64,000 bases of DNA from Dendrocalamus latiflorus (lineage: Eukaryota > Streptophyta > Magnoliopsida > Poales > Poaceae): positions 558,001-622,000 of the forward strand of contig CM029654.1 in assembly GCA_017311315.1 (NCBI GenBank). The letters run 5' to 3'. The notes beneath the pieces are model-generated. The model ran no database searches. It was not told the DNA's origin and saw nothing but the letters and a program-made list of their open reading frames with translations. Of the stretch, positions 39,936 to 51,140 are shown piece after piece. A program made the position numbers and the translations under genes. Within the stretch, counting starts at the first letter, position 1. The number at the start of each line of letters is the position of its first letter.

Positions 39936-41255
39936 CGGCGACGGCGGAGATAGCAGAGGGGAGGAGGCGCACGGATTCGGTGGTGGGAGGCAGGAGGCGG
40001 CGGAGGAGGAGGAGGGAGGGGAGGAGGCGGCGGAGAATCAGAGGAGGAGGCGGCGGAGAATCAGGGGAGGAGCAGAGGAGCGTACGGTCAGGAGCGAGGT
40101 CGTCGGGGGCGTTTGCGTGGGCGTCGGGGTGGGTTCCGAGTTGTGCATGATCCAAATGATTCTGGCCTTAGGATTTTCAATGAGTAAGAGAAGAAGGCTT
40201 GAAAAGAGATCCAGACCATTCATTTCTATGAAGTTGGAACTCTTTGGTACACAAATCTGGGTGGACTTAGATTAGACATGACTGTAGGGATGGTTGAGGG
40301 GGTGGATTTAGTAAAGAAAATTTTGGTGTATTATAGAGTAGGGTAGATGATAAAGAGAGTTAGAGCAAGTATAAACCGTATAATAAGCTATCAATGGGGT
40401 GAATGGCGGGGAGGAGGGCAGCAATGGCGAATTGGCCGTTTTGCCCTTGGATTTTGCTGCTCCAAGGAGCAGCGATCGGATCCATGTCACCACCTCGCCC
40501 CTCTCCTGTGTCACCTATGGAGTTGCGAAGGCACATTCTCAGGTTAGCTATCGAGGTGGATGGTGCAATATTCTCGTAAAATTGACAGATCCAGGGGTTC
40601 GATTGGCTGATCAAGCGGAGGATTGGCCGCGAGTTGGAGTGGGAGGTGCTGAAAATTTGGGGAAATTTCAAGTGGTTGGAGATTCCAGAGCTTTTGTGGA
40701 GGTTGACCGCGAAGCGGAGCTGCGTTAAGAGGCGTGTATGTGTGAAGCTGTGAGTGGAAACTTGGGAAAGTACCGGAATCAGGTCAGCCACATTGCATAA
40801 GGGATCCCTTCTGTTTTCTTTTCTTTTCTTTTCTTGTCTGTTTGAAAGAGAACTCTCGTTTTCACGCGTGCGTGTGGACTTTTGGGGATTGAGAGTTTCG
40901 CATAAGATCGTCACGGCCAAATGATATGATAATGCAGGGTATTACATAGAAATTTCCACCTAAATTTGTCAATGCAGCTAGTTCACTGGAAGCTTCGTAC
41001 CATTTCACTGGAAGAACATGCCCGCTTACTTCACTACGAAGTACTATTACCAGTGTGTCCAAGTCAATAAGTCGCAGGGTATTCTTATGCATGTCACACT
41101 TCGCATGCAGTTAGTACGACTTGTGAGTTGGGAGCAGAGCCTCTATTTGTAGTTAGTCCTGCTCTTATTGCAGTATTGCTTTCAAAACTGCCGTCGTCGT
41201 CGTCGTCGTCATCATCATCATCATCTCTGTGTGTGTGTGTTCTTGATTTGTTACA

Positions 41256-44200
41256 ATGGGAGGACTACTTTCTAGGGAGCAAGTGGACAGTATCAGTATG
41301 CAACAGGCGGCATACCAAGTTCGAAGCAACTCTAGTCAGAGATCAGGAGGAGACGATCGCTTCGAGAGCGTAGAGCAGGTATTGACCTTTGCTTGAATTC
41401 ATAACGACAGCTTGATTCTATGGGCTTGTTTGAACCTTAGGAACTGCAATAGTGTCCTGGCTTTTCTTGTGTGTATTACCTGATGTAGGAACTCTTAATT
41501 ACCATAAAAATTCTAAATTTAGTTGCGTACTAACTGTGGACTTTCCTTACAAACCAAAATTTGTTGTTCCCATACTCACTGTATTATGTTTTGCAAATTA
41601 TCTGCACATCTCTATTTTTCTACTTCCCTAAAAGGCAACGATTCTTGTTTTACGTTACAAACATGCAAACATCAGCTTTCTGAAGATGATGTGCAACCTT
41701 TGCAAACTTGAATCCCATCCCCTGACCTTATGATTGTTTTCTCAAGAATTTTCATTAACACAAACCAAGAGCAATTCGCTAAAGTTCATTACATAATTTC
41801 ATTTCTATCTTACTATCTTGGTTATCTTTCCAGGTTACTGAGGCTATTGAAAAGATTGGTCTTGAGTCGTGCAATCTCATAGTTGGGGTGGACTTCACCA
41901 GAAGCAACGAATGGACAGGTATATCATCGTTTGACATTTCACATGATAAAACATCCCTTTCCCTTTTTTTCAAAAACAGTCATTGTTTTGAGTGATAGGG
42001 AGAATCTCATTTGGGGGGCGATGCTTGCATGCCATTAGCGGCCATCCAAATCCTTACCAGCAAGTACTTGGTATCATTGACAGAACATTGTCAAGATTTG
42101 ACGAGGACGGAAAAATCCCCTTGTTTGGCTTTGGAGATGGTAACGTCTTCGACAGAATGTACAAATGCTATTTACATACATGATCTGACAAATATGTAGT
42201 CTTTCAGCATCTACACACGACCGTGATTTGTTCAGTTTCTACCCGGACCACAGGCCATGCAATGGTATTTCAGAAGGTCTCCTGCGATATGAAGAAATTG
42301 TTTCAGAATTGCAATTATCAGGTATACTTTACCGAAGCAAGTCTTCCACAGTGACTGAATTATTTTAGCAGTCCTAATTTTGGTTCCATGTTTCTTATTT
42401 TGCAGGACCAACATCATTTGCCCCAATAATAGAAATGGCTGTTGACATTGTAAAGCAGAATGGTTATTACCATGTTCTATTAATAATTGCTGATGGACAG
42501 GTGAATTGAAGTTTGTCCTTATTCTCAGAGAAGCCATGACACCATTGGAAAACAGAGATAGAAAGCAAATAATGAGAATATGTGAATCCAAATATGTAAA
42601 TTTAGTTGCCGTGATTTTCTAAATTTGAGTTGTTTGCCTGTATTTCTCCAGGTTACAGGAGTCAATTATTCTTCTTACTGTTTGAGCTTCCAGGAACAAA
42701 GGACCGTTGAAGCCATTGTGAATGCTAGGTAACAATCATAATCATTATCTATCATGAACCCTGTTTCATAACGGGATAAACATCTGTCGGAGAGAGGTCG
42801 GACGATGACGACTTGAGATAGAACGGCGCTAAGTAAAGGAGGGCACCGGTTAGGAGAAGGAACGGATCTAGAGTAGCCGACTTAGAGGAGAGACCAGAGT
42901 TAGGAATAGGGGGCTTAGAAATACTTCATTATTCATTATTTGATGATAATGAATACATACTGTCCTTTTTATATGGATAACTCAACTTCACCTCTAGAAA
43001 TAATATTTTAAAGAAAACTTATCTATAATAAATAAAATATATCTATAAGATAGTAAATCCATCTAGTAAGAAAACTAACTATTCTTATCTTTATCATAAT
43101 CAATCTAAGCCCGCCATGCGTGCTGCTACAGTATATGGTACTGTTCATGTGTGTGAACAGTACCATAAACAATGTTCGGCGTGTGACATTATCTGGTTTC
43201 CTTTCTTGGTGCTTGTCTTTTTGACACGTCAATCATTCTTTGAATTGGTTTTCTGTAATGACTTTATGTTGGAACCTCTCTTCTTAGAGCCCTCAAGAAT
43301 AAAATGATATTATGTCATTGATCGTGTAGTCATGTCCCTTTGTCGATCGTTCTTGTTGGAGTTGGAGATGGTCCATGGAATCAAATGGAGCAGTTTGTAA
43401 GCAGCCTGCCACCACGATGTTTCAATAATTTCGAGGCAAGTGCTATGTTCATCATCTTCACATTTTTTTTAATGTGTCATTATCCCTTTGTCTTTAACAA
43501 AAATAAAATATATTTCTCTTCAGTTCGTCAATTTTACTGATATCATGTCAATGGACGTGCCTGAACCAAAAAAGGAAGAACGATTTGCTCTTGAAGTATT
43601 GAGGGCCATACATTCACAGTATAAAGCAACGACAAAACTACAACTGGAGTATGACTTTACAGCTAGCCTGGTCAAATTGAACTCAATATTCTAAAACTTC
43701 TACTTTCTAAAAACGAGTTCTACTTCCTAATAAACTGTTTGCCTTTGGCCTTTGCTTCATTGAGTCAGCAGTTATGAAGATGTAACAATTGCAAGGGTGC
43801 CTCTTCCCCCGCCTTCAAGAAATGCTACTGGAGCTATATGGTTGCCTGACTTAGCTGTATACGAGGATAATTTTACATACGATCTGCCAGAAGCTGTACT
43901 TCGTCATGAGGTAATATCTGCAATTTATCTCATTTCACATAAATCATCTGCATTAAAAACCACTTCTCATGTTGATATAGAAGTGTGTAACTCACTTTGC
44001 AAAAGCAGTTGGCCATTGAACAGATCTGCCCAGTATGTTTGTCCAATGTTAATGACATGGTCTTTGGCTGTGGACATGAGGTAAGAAGAGCCTGTGCACC
44101 TTGTAGCTGTAATTTCATATTTGAAGCTGTCATCAGTGTATAAATGGAAATCTCCTCCATAGCATTGTTCTACTGAGTTGATGCTGCAGCTGCAACCTGC

Positions 44201-44624
44201 TTTCTTGCAGACCTGTCATGAGTGTGGCGGGAACATTCGCATTTGCCCCATATGTCAGCAGACCATCCAAATAAGGGCAGAGTTCGAAGCAGGTACACAT
44301 CCTGAACCTGAAGTAGTTCAAACTTGCATTTGTGATTTGCCCACATCTCACACACCAATGTTAAGATCTGAATCTGATTCCTTGTACGTTACTACTATTT
44401 TGAAGTCAATCCTATGCGTCGCGTACTGCAGGAAGATGATGCGACGAAGCTGTGGAGCATTGACGGCTGATGTAGATCTGGTGGCGACTGCGGATTCTTT
44501 CAGACCTTGCCAACCTTGTGCTTGGATGATCGTTTCTTGTTCTCTGTATAATCATAACTTGTCAGAAACCGCTGGGCCTGTGTTGTGTCCTGTAAATGTC
44601 GTAGCAGTAGCACGGTTGCCTTAA
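41256..44624 (+). CDS. RGLG-type copine/RING E3 ubiquitin ligase (11 exons)
   Basis: RGLG proteins are membrane-attached E3 ligases acting in auxin, cytokinin-linked branching and stress signalling. Exons: 41256-41378, 41834-41918, 41999-42139, 42208-42321, 42406-42500, 42652-42728, 43330-43435, 43524-43648, 43772-43910, 44009-44080 and 44211 onward, all phase-compatible. The protein starts MGGLLSREQ, with Gly2 as a likely myristoylation site. A copine/vWA domain follows (GVDFTRSNEWTG metal-site loop; IADGQ; VLVGVGDGPW). A C3HC4 RING is near 342-374 (CPVC...CGHETCHEC...CPIC). Intron 7 uses a GC donor (GAG then GCAAGT). The C-terminus is uncertain: reading straight through ends at 44624 (about 496 aa), whereas splicing at the GTACAC donor near 44292 would stop soon after the RING, as in Arabidopsis. 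The middle linker typical of Arabidopsis RGLG1/2 is short here. Confidence 0.92.
43134..43167. repeat. Perfect 14-bp-arm palindrome in RGLG intron 6
   Basis: TATGGTACTGTTCA and TGAACAGTACCATA are separated by TGTGTG. The palindrome lies in intron 6 (42729-43329), which is otherwise AT-rich and resembles LTR-type sequence (about 42785-43200). No LTR ends or duplication were established. Confidence 0.85.
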
Positions 44625-45430
44625 CTGTGACAAACCGCACGTCCAGCGATGCGATGATGAGATGAACAATGTCTTGGCCAACGTGGTTGCTACCGACCGA
44701 TTGGTGAGGAATGGCCGGTTCTAGTCTGCATCCATCCACGTTATAACCTGTACATGTAAGGGATGTGATAAGGAGCAGCAGTCTAATTACTAATTAGTAC
44801 TCCAATTAGGGTTTAAGGAGGGAGGGACTGTGAATGTCAAACAAGAAGGTACCTATCCTGCTTGAAAGGCTTCCTGTGGATCAAGTTGCAGTCTTGGGTG
44901 ATGGTCTGGTCTGGTCGGCGCGGAAAGATTGGACCTTGGCGGTGCAGTGCGCGAGGCGACCACCTTGCCGCAGCCGAAGTGACTTCTATGGGGGAGGGAC
45001 TCACGCGAGGCCCCTCTCTATCAGCCATTGGATCAAGTTGATCATCTCAATCCAACGGTGGATGAGGATGCATGCGTCTGGGTTTTGGAAGCAGGAAAAG
45101 GGCGCTTGCCCTCTGACTCTAATGAGGAAGGGGAGTCAAGAGGAGGAGGGCACCGTCGGTGGAGGGCCGAGGCATGGGCCCAAGTTGGCGGTGGGTGAGT
45201 TGGAGCATGGGTTGCTTGGTTCACAGGGGACAGCCTGTGACTGATTGACGTCTCTTGGAATTAGATGCACATGACGGACGTTAGTGCTAGTCAAATGGGC
45301 GTGCCGGCCAATCGACCCAAAGCACGACACTGTTGGTCCAACTCAGGCATGGTATGACCCACGAAAGCAATGGCCTGGGTTGGTACCGCACAACGTCTTG
45401 GGCAGCCACCCCGTGTTGGAGCGACACAGG
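44625..45430. other. Downstream of RGLG; no gene seen
   Basis: The first 200 bp probably include the RGLG 3' UTR. The rest is moderately GC-rich with overlapping short frames that have no family resemblance. A transposon with GCACGGGTCGACACGAGCACG-type subterminal sequence begins near 45438. Confidence 0.45.
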
Positions 45431-45437
45431 ACGAATA

Positions 45438-47835
45438 GCGCTGGGCAAAGCACGGGTCGACACGAGCACGACCTGTTAGCCACGTTAGCCCATTAGGTAT
45501 GATAGCGGTCCATTAGGCACAAAAACAGTCTATTAGGCATGATTAGCCCGTTAGTCACAGTAGACATGGCCTGTTTAGCATAATTTTAACCAGTTAAGCT
45601 CAATGATGGTCGAACTTTTGAATTTTATAGTCGTTTGGGAGTTTAAGATAAAAAAATTAAGTAAATCTCAATTTTTTTTCTATAAATAGGCACCACCCCC
45701 TCATTCAACCACTTTCCAACTTCCATTCTATTCTCTGAATTTTTTTGCGAAAAATTTAATCCATTTTGTGATAATTTGGCAAAACTTAAAATATTTTTGC
45801 TAAAAATCCGAAAAGTCAAAATCTGCTTACAGTCAAGAAAATAGGTAGCAATACTAATTTTCATAGGTTTTTATTGTTCTTATTTTTCTTTGTTATGATG
45901 TAAAGTAGATAATAGTATAATTTTCTATTTGTATTTTGCAGTTTTCTACATTTATCCATGAAATATCCGATAATTTTCCTATGAGTGATTACAGAATTTC
46001 TCTAGAGGATCTTGTGTCCTTCAGGAATAAAATGACTTCACCTCCACCTCAAATAGGAGAGCAGGCCGTACCATTGTCAGGCTCTACGAGTACCGCTGCG
46101 TTTGTAAGCACCAGAGCAAAGAGATTCAGACCCAATATATCAAAGGTGTGGGTAGATTTCGATAAGATAATGAAGCGAGATGAAACCGGAGCTCTAGGAA
46201 GGTATGTTGTTTACAAAATTTATCATCATGAATTATCTGCAAAGTATACAGGTAGAACTAGACACTTGATCAGACACGTCTAAATATGTAAAGAAAAATA
46301 AGGGATAACCATAAGGTAGACGTAGATGCAGTACAACTTTGATGGCATGGTATATAACTGGGATTATAATCCCGAGGTAGATTGAGAATCTTTTTATCGT
46401 TTAATTGTCTCACATGATCTACTTTTAAATTTTGGTGAGTCTAAAGCGTTTGAAAACTAAATTAGAACCACTCACAATCCTATATTTTCTTCAGTTTCTA
46501 TACAGACAACAACTCGAGATTTAGTTAAATATTATAATAATGGTCATGCTAAACTAAAAGAACTCTTCGAGACTTGTACATTTTTTGTGGCCTTGACTTC
46601 AGACATATGGAGTATTCAGGCTATGGAGGATTATCTTAGTGTAGTTGCTCATTATGTTAATGATGATTGGGTAATTGAAAAAAGAATTATATGCTTTAAA
46701 GTAATTGATGTAGCACATAAAAGTGAGAATATTGCAAAATGTATTATCAAATTTGTGGAAGATTTTGATCTTATTAATAAAACTTTCGCAATTACTTTGA
46801 ACAATGCTACAATAAACTCTAGGGCAATAAATATTCTCACTATGTTATTTAGTACATATACCGAATCCTTCTTACTATATCAGCGATGCGCCTACTATAT
46901 TATTAATCTTATAGTTACATTGGTTTAAAGAGGTTGTATCCGTATATTCAGGCTTTTCACGATGTAATATCTTTTGTAAATTATTTTAACCAATGAATAG
47001 TAGCACATAAGAACTTTGCATTGTGATGGGTGTGCATCCAAGAAAGTTTAGTTTGTACATTCTGGTAAGGTAGAACTCTACTTATATGATGCTGCAAAAC
47101 TTTTTACCATACAAGAGCACATTTTCTGTTTTTATTCACATGGACTATCACAGCCATGATGGCACTATACTATTGACTAAGCAACATTTGTATGTCGATA
47201 AAAAGTTACTATCTTTGTTGGAACTCTTTTATGATTCCATTGTTGCTTTATCTATAGTGTATTCTCCGATATCTCCTTTAATTGTGCACCATATTCTTGT
47301 TATTGTGGGTCACTTGAAGACTAATGAAAATAAGATAGTGTTACGTGAAGCTATATGTGCTATGAAAACTAAATATTTGAAATATTGCAAAGATATTTCA
47401 TATGTATATGTATTTGTATTTATTTTAGATCCCAAAGCTAAAATTCAAGGATTTACTAGTATTCTTGCACTTCTGAGAGATGATGCAGGGATAGATTATT
47501 CTAACTATTTTTTAGATATTCGTACTAAATTATTTGATGTTTGTCAAACTAATGTTCTGAGTGACGAGCATAAGCTAACATATCTGGTGCTATACGTATT
47601 AGCACGTGATGTGTTAACCGTTCCTGTCTCAATGATTTATTCTGAGTCTACTTTCAGTCTTTCTGGAAGAATATTGGAAGACAGAAGAGTAAGTCTCATG
47701 TGTGAGATGGTGGAAGTACTTCTAATAGTGAAACATTGGGAACAAGCTGATTCGCGAACTCAACACTCTGTAGAGAATATAGAGTTGGCGGACACGTTCA
47801 ACAATCTCTATCTAGATGGTGACACTTAGATCATC
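45438..47835 (+). mobile_element. Degenerate autonomous-type hAT transposon
   Basis: The 5' side (AGCGCTGGGCAAAGCACGG...) looks like hAT subterminal sequence. Plus-strand frames then encode, in order, a decayed BED-type zinc-finger segment (45936-46283; SKVWVDFDKI...TRHLIRHV with the cysteines lost), a transposase core part (46587-46928; TSDIWS, NNATIN) and a C-terminal part (47086-47829). The C-terminal part ends with the hAT dimerisation motif (YSESTFSLSGRILEDRRVSL...VKHWEQA). Stops and frame breaks separate the three parts. The 3' end seems cut off where gypsy sequence begins at about 47845. The copy cannot make a full transposase. Confidence 0.88.
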
Positions 47836-47844
47836 GATGTACAT

Positions 47845-49165
47845 TGATCAGATCAATATTTGGAGTGGGAGATGCACGTCAATTAGATTTTGACAACCAT
47901 AACTACACCAAGGAGAAGAAGGTTTGTGCTGCTTCAATTGAGTTAATCGAATATGCATTAATTTGATGGAATCAATTGAATCATGCTGGAGAGTGTCCTT
48001 GTACATTGGAGGATATGAAGCAAGTAATGCGAACGAGGTTTGTTCCAGCATATTATTCAAGAATCTTACAAACAAAATTGCATCGACTTGTTCAGGGTTC
48101 TATGTCGGTGGACGAGTACTACAAGGAGATACAAGTGCTCATGATTTGTACACACGTGCGTGAGTCCAAGGAGGCGACCATGACACATTTCTTTGAGGGC
48201 TTCAGTGAAGATGTGCAGGGCTGTGTTGATTTGATGCAATATGGTAACTTACAAGAGCTTATTTATCAAGTAGAACATGCTAAACAGTGGGTCAAGGCGC
48301 AACAATCTAGGGGTTGTCGAACTAATTCTAGTGGTTAGAGGCACACCTACACATATGAGAAGGATGGTGACTCAAGTTCCAAGCCGGTTGTATCCACTAA
48401 ACCGGCTGGGGTTGCACACAAGGAGGTGACAAAAGGTGGTGGGTTTAGCAAATAAGGAAGTATCAAAAGCAAATTATAGTGCTTTCTCTACTATGAGAAC
48501 TTGAGATATTGAATACTTTAAGTGCAAGGGCATGGGGCATATGATGAAAGATTGCCCAAATTTGAGGAATGTGTTGCTCACACTTGAAGGCTATGCATTG
48601 GAAAGTGATAGCGATGAACATGAAGGAGAGCAATCCGACGATTCCAAGAAGGATGTTGTCTATTATGATCCAGAATTGAATGTGTTAATCTTTTAGTTTA
48701 GAAAATGCAGCATGATAACACCACCATTATGGAGAAGGGGCAATGCCGAGGTATGTTCCAAACCGATTGCAAAATCAAGGACATGATATGTAAGTTGATA
48801 ATTGATGGCGGTAATTCAAGCAATGTGGTCAGCAAGGATGTGGTGGACTTGCTTTCATTATCTACTTGGAAGCATCCAAAACTTTACTACATTCAATGGC
48901 TCAACAATGTCAGTAAGGTAAAGGTAACACATAAGGCGAGAGTGCTTATTACTATTGGTGGATATGTTGACAAGACAAGATGGAGTGCGATGTTGTATCG
49001 ATGCATGCATGTCATCTCTTATTGGCAATTTGATTTGTATGCTACTAACAGCGATGGTTGTGTTCGTGATTTCAAGAACCCATCTAGGGTTTGGTTGGTG
49101 GCGCACAATTTTGGGGCTGATGTTCCTAATTTCTATTGGAATCCTTGTGGTTCATCTTTGTGATT
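47845..49165 (+). mobile_element. Gypsy-type retrotransposon gag-protease fragment
   Basis: Plus-strand frames show a gag segment (about 47850-48340; MRTRFVPAYYSRILQTKL, SMSVDEYYKE), a decayed zinc knuckle (about 48520-48560; YFKCKGMGHMMKDCPN) and an aspartic protease-like part (48705-48900; DGGNSSNVVS where the active Asp-Gly-Gly/Ser is expected). After about 49160 the polymerase region is missing, and no LTR was recognised. Several stops break the frames. It joins directly onto the hAT remnant on its left. Confidence 0.82.
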
Positions 49166-49461
49166 TAGTTTAGTTAAATGGTTTGCAAAGCTCCTTTTCT
49201 CTGGTTTGCATCTGTTCGTCGTGGATTAAGTGTAAACCGAGATTATCTAATTATCTTCGTTGCTGCTGAGTTATTTGCTGTTTTCTGAGTAGATGGATTC
49301 TAGTTTTGCTATTTAGCATGGTTGGAAAAGAAGAGTTTGGAAGCTGTGATTGCTGGCGGTATAGAACATTAGGGATTGGTGGACGTGCAACTACCCTAAT
49401 TATACTATCTGGTGCTGGATTCTTGAAGCTAACCAAGGGTGCAGCTGCTACTTCTAGTGGA

Positions 49462-50380
49462 CAGTGACGTAGCCAGGATTTGTAGCTATGGTGGTCCATT
49501 GTCTAAATTTTTTTTAACCGATATAAATTTAACATGTCGGTACACAAGTATATGAATTACAAAACGCAATTAAGAAAAAAAAGGACATACAGAGTTCATA
49601 AAATAGACAAGTATAGCTTTCTTAACATAGAATTGAAATATTACATATCCATAATAGTTGGAGAACAATATGTCACTACTTCTTCTTGTCAGGCCTGCAT
49701 CACCAAGAATATCTAACTGAGTTGCGATCGAAAATGATAATACAATATTCATCAACTAACAGATGAATGAATTACAGAGCAACAAGCAGAAGTGAAAAGG
49801 AAGAGTTACAAGAATATCTAACTGAGTTGCGATCGAAAATGATAATACAATATTCATCAACTAACAGATGAATGAATGAATTACAGAGCAACAAGCAGAA
49901 GTGAAAAGGAACAGAAATAAGAGAGAATTGAAACGACTAATGCAGAAAAGAAAAGAAAGGGCGGATGGGTACCTTTCCAAAAGGCGAGACCAGTTGCTGG
50001 AGCGCAGTGATTCTGTCCCCGGGCTTCTCTTTCCTCACCTGCGGAGGAGAATCAAAAGCAATCCAAAAGCCATCATAATTCAATCGATGCTAGCTTACAA
50101 GAATATCTAACTGAGCTGGCCGGAATAGATGGAAGAACAAGAGAGGGGGGGTGATAGCTAATCGATTGATTAGTTGGATCACCGGCCGGCCGGCCGGCGC
50201 GCACCTTAAAAGTCGGCAACGGAGACGGCGTCGCTATTTGGGGCTTCTTCACTGCCGCCGACGAGTCAGGAACGCTTCTTCTCGTCACCGACGAGCAGGC
50301 GTCCTGAACAGGCGTCCTTGTATGGGCCGAGCGCATGGTGGTCCGCGGACCACCTGGATCACCCTGTAGCTCCGCCCCTG
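49462..50380. mobile_element. 919-bp hAT-like element with 8-bp duplication
   Basis: The left end CAGTGACGTAGCCAGGATT and right end GTAGCTCCGCCCCTG are imperfect terminal inverted repeats (compare CAGGGGCGGAGCTAC). CTAGTGGA flanks both sides (49454-49461 and 50381-50388), an 8-bp hAT-type duplication. The interior contains a 100-bp tandem duplication (49707-49910) and a GCCGGCCGGCCGGC run near 50185. There is no transposase frame. Confidence 0.85.
49707..49910. repeat. About 103-bp tandem duplication in the hAT-like element
   Basis: Two nearly identical units start at about 49708 and 49811 (AGAATATCTAACTGAGTTGC...). The second has an extra GAAT near its middle. A third, partial copy of the first 16 bases occurs at about 50100. 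Confidence 0.9.
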
Positions 50381-50442
50381 CTAGTGGATTATCATGGGGA
50401 AGGTTGGGATTACTATATACATCATTATTTAGGGTGCTAGTT

Positions 50443-50755
50443 GGGTCCTGCTCTTTTTCAGTTTTTAGCTTCAGCTTTTGGTTTTTCTACGGTAATTAGT
50501 TTTTAAACGAAGTGTTTCTATTACTCTATAATCTTTCATATGAATAGTTCAAAAATTATAAGTCTCAGTCAAAAGGGAGATTGGACCATATACCCTCTCT
50601 TTAGTTGGGAAATTCAGGATTTACCCTCCACATCTCAATGACACGTGGGGTCATCATAGGTCACTGACACGTAGGCCAGGAGGATAAATCCTAAATTTCC
50701 ATCTAAATAGAGGGTATATGATCAATTACCTGCAGTCAAAAAGAACATGCCCCTT
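50443..50755. mobile_element. Interrupted MITE, host of the 158-bp element
   Basis: The left end TCCTGCTCTTTTTCAG and right end AAAAAGAACATGCCCC resemble the CCTGTTCTTTT termini of the element at 27595-27815. The internal words (TTAGTTTTTAAACGAAG) are shared too. The MITE at 50575-50732 has inserted inside it. Confidence 0.6.
50575..50732. mobile_element. 158-bp Mutator-like MITE, 9-bp duplication (copy 2)
   Basis: The ends (CATATACCCTC / GAGGGTATATG) are inverted repeats. CAGTCAAAA flanks the element on both sides (50566-50574 and 50733-50741). Length and sequence match the element at 32619-32776 in reverse orientation, including the central CCACGTGTCA/TGACACGTGG words. Confidence 0.88.
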
Positions 50756-51140
50756 GTTCTGTGTCACGGGACTCCATTCGGCCACCACTAACGGACGTCC
50801 CAGACATTCGTTTTTACTGTTCTTATTGACCTAACAACGAAGCCCAAAACAGCCAGAAGGCCCACAGGAAATCCAATTTGAAGAAAACCGACGAAGGCCT
50901 ACTCGCGCCGGGCGTCACGCAGCGGCGGCTAGGTCCCGTACTTGTTCTTCTTCTGACTTAAAGGCCCATATGAATGCCCAAAACAACAGGCACACAGAAG
51001 ATCCCATTGGCAACCCAGGAAAACCACCTGGAGCCCGGCCCACTCTCGCCTATAAAGGGAAGGGAGCAAGCAACGCGGGCGCCGCGGTGAGCTGCAGAGC
51101 ACCTCAGGCTCCTCGCCTCCGCCTTCCCTTATCCCCTTCC

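Larger units (their letters stand above)
32810..40347 (-). mobile_element. Non-autonomous Helitron carrying gene fragments (about 7.5 kb)
   Basis: Read on the minus strand, the element starts TCTACCCTACTCTATAATAC at 40347 after a flanking A. It ends ACACTACTAG at 32810 before a flanking T, matching the Helitron rule of A-TC...CTRR-T with no target duplication. Just before the 3' end is a hairpin-forming stretch (CCGTAGCGTTAGCACGG, 11-12 bases from the terminus). There is no Rep/helicase frame, so it would need an autonomous partner. Inside, all on the minus strand, are exon-intron pieces of a VPS13-like gene, a LIM protein, PRMT5 and unidentified sequence. This is the pattern expected of Helitron gene capture. 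A GC-rich tandem repeat lies near the 5' end, and a Stowaway MITE has inserted at 33758-34032. The boundaries rest on terminal motifs only. Confidence 0.72.

Noticed and set aside
39283..40275. 330-aa plus-strand open frame in the GC-rich block
   Set aside because: Long frames are open in several frames and both strands across a purine-rich tandem repeat. The translation is low-complexity Gly/Arg/Glu with no family resemblance.
42785..43200. Solo LTR in RGLG intron 6
   Set aside because: The texture resembles an LTR but no TG...CA ends with a matching 5-bp duplication could be found.
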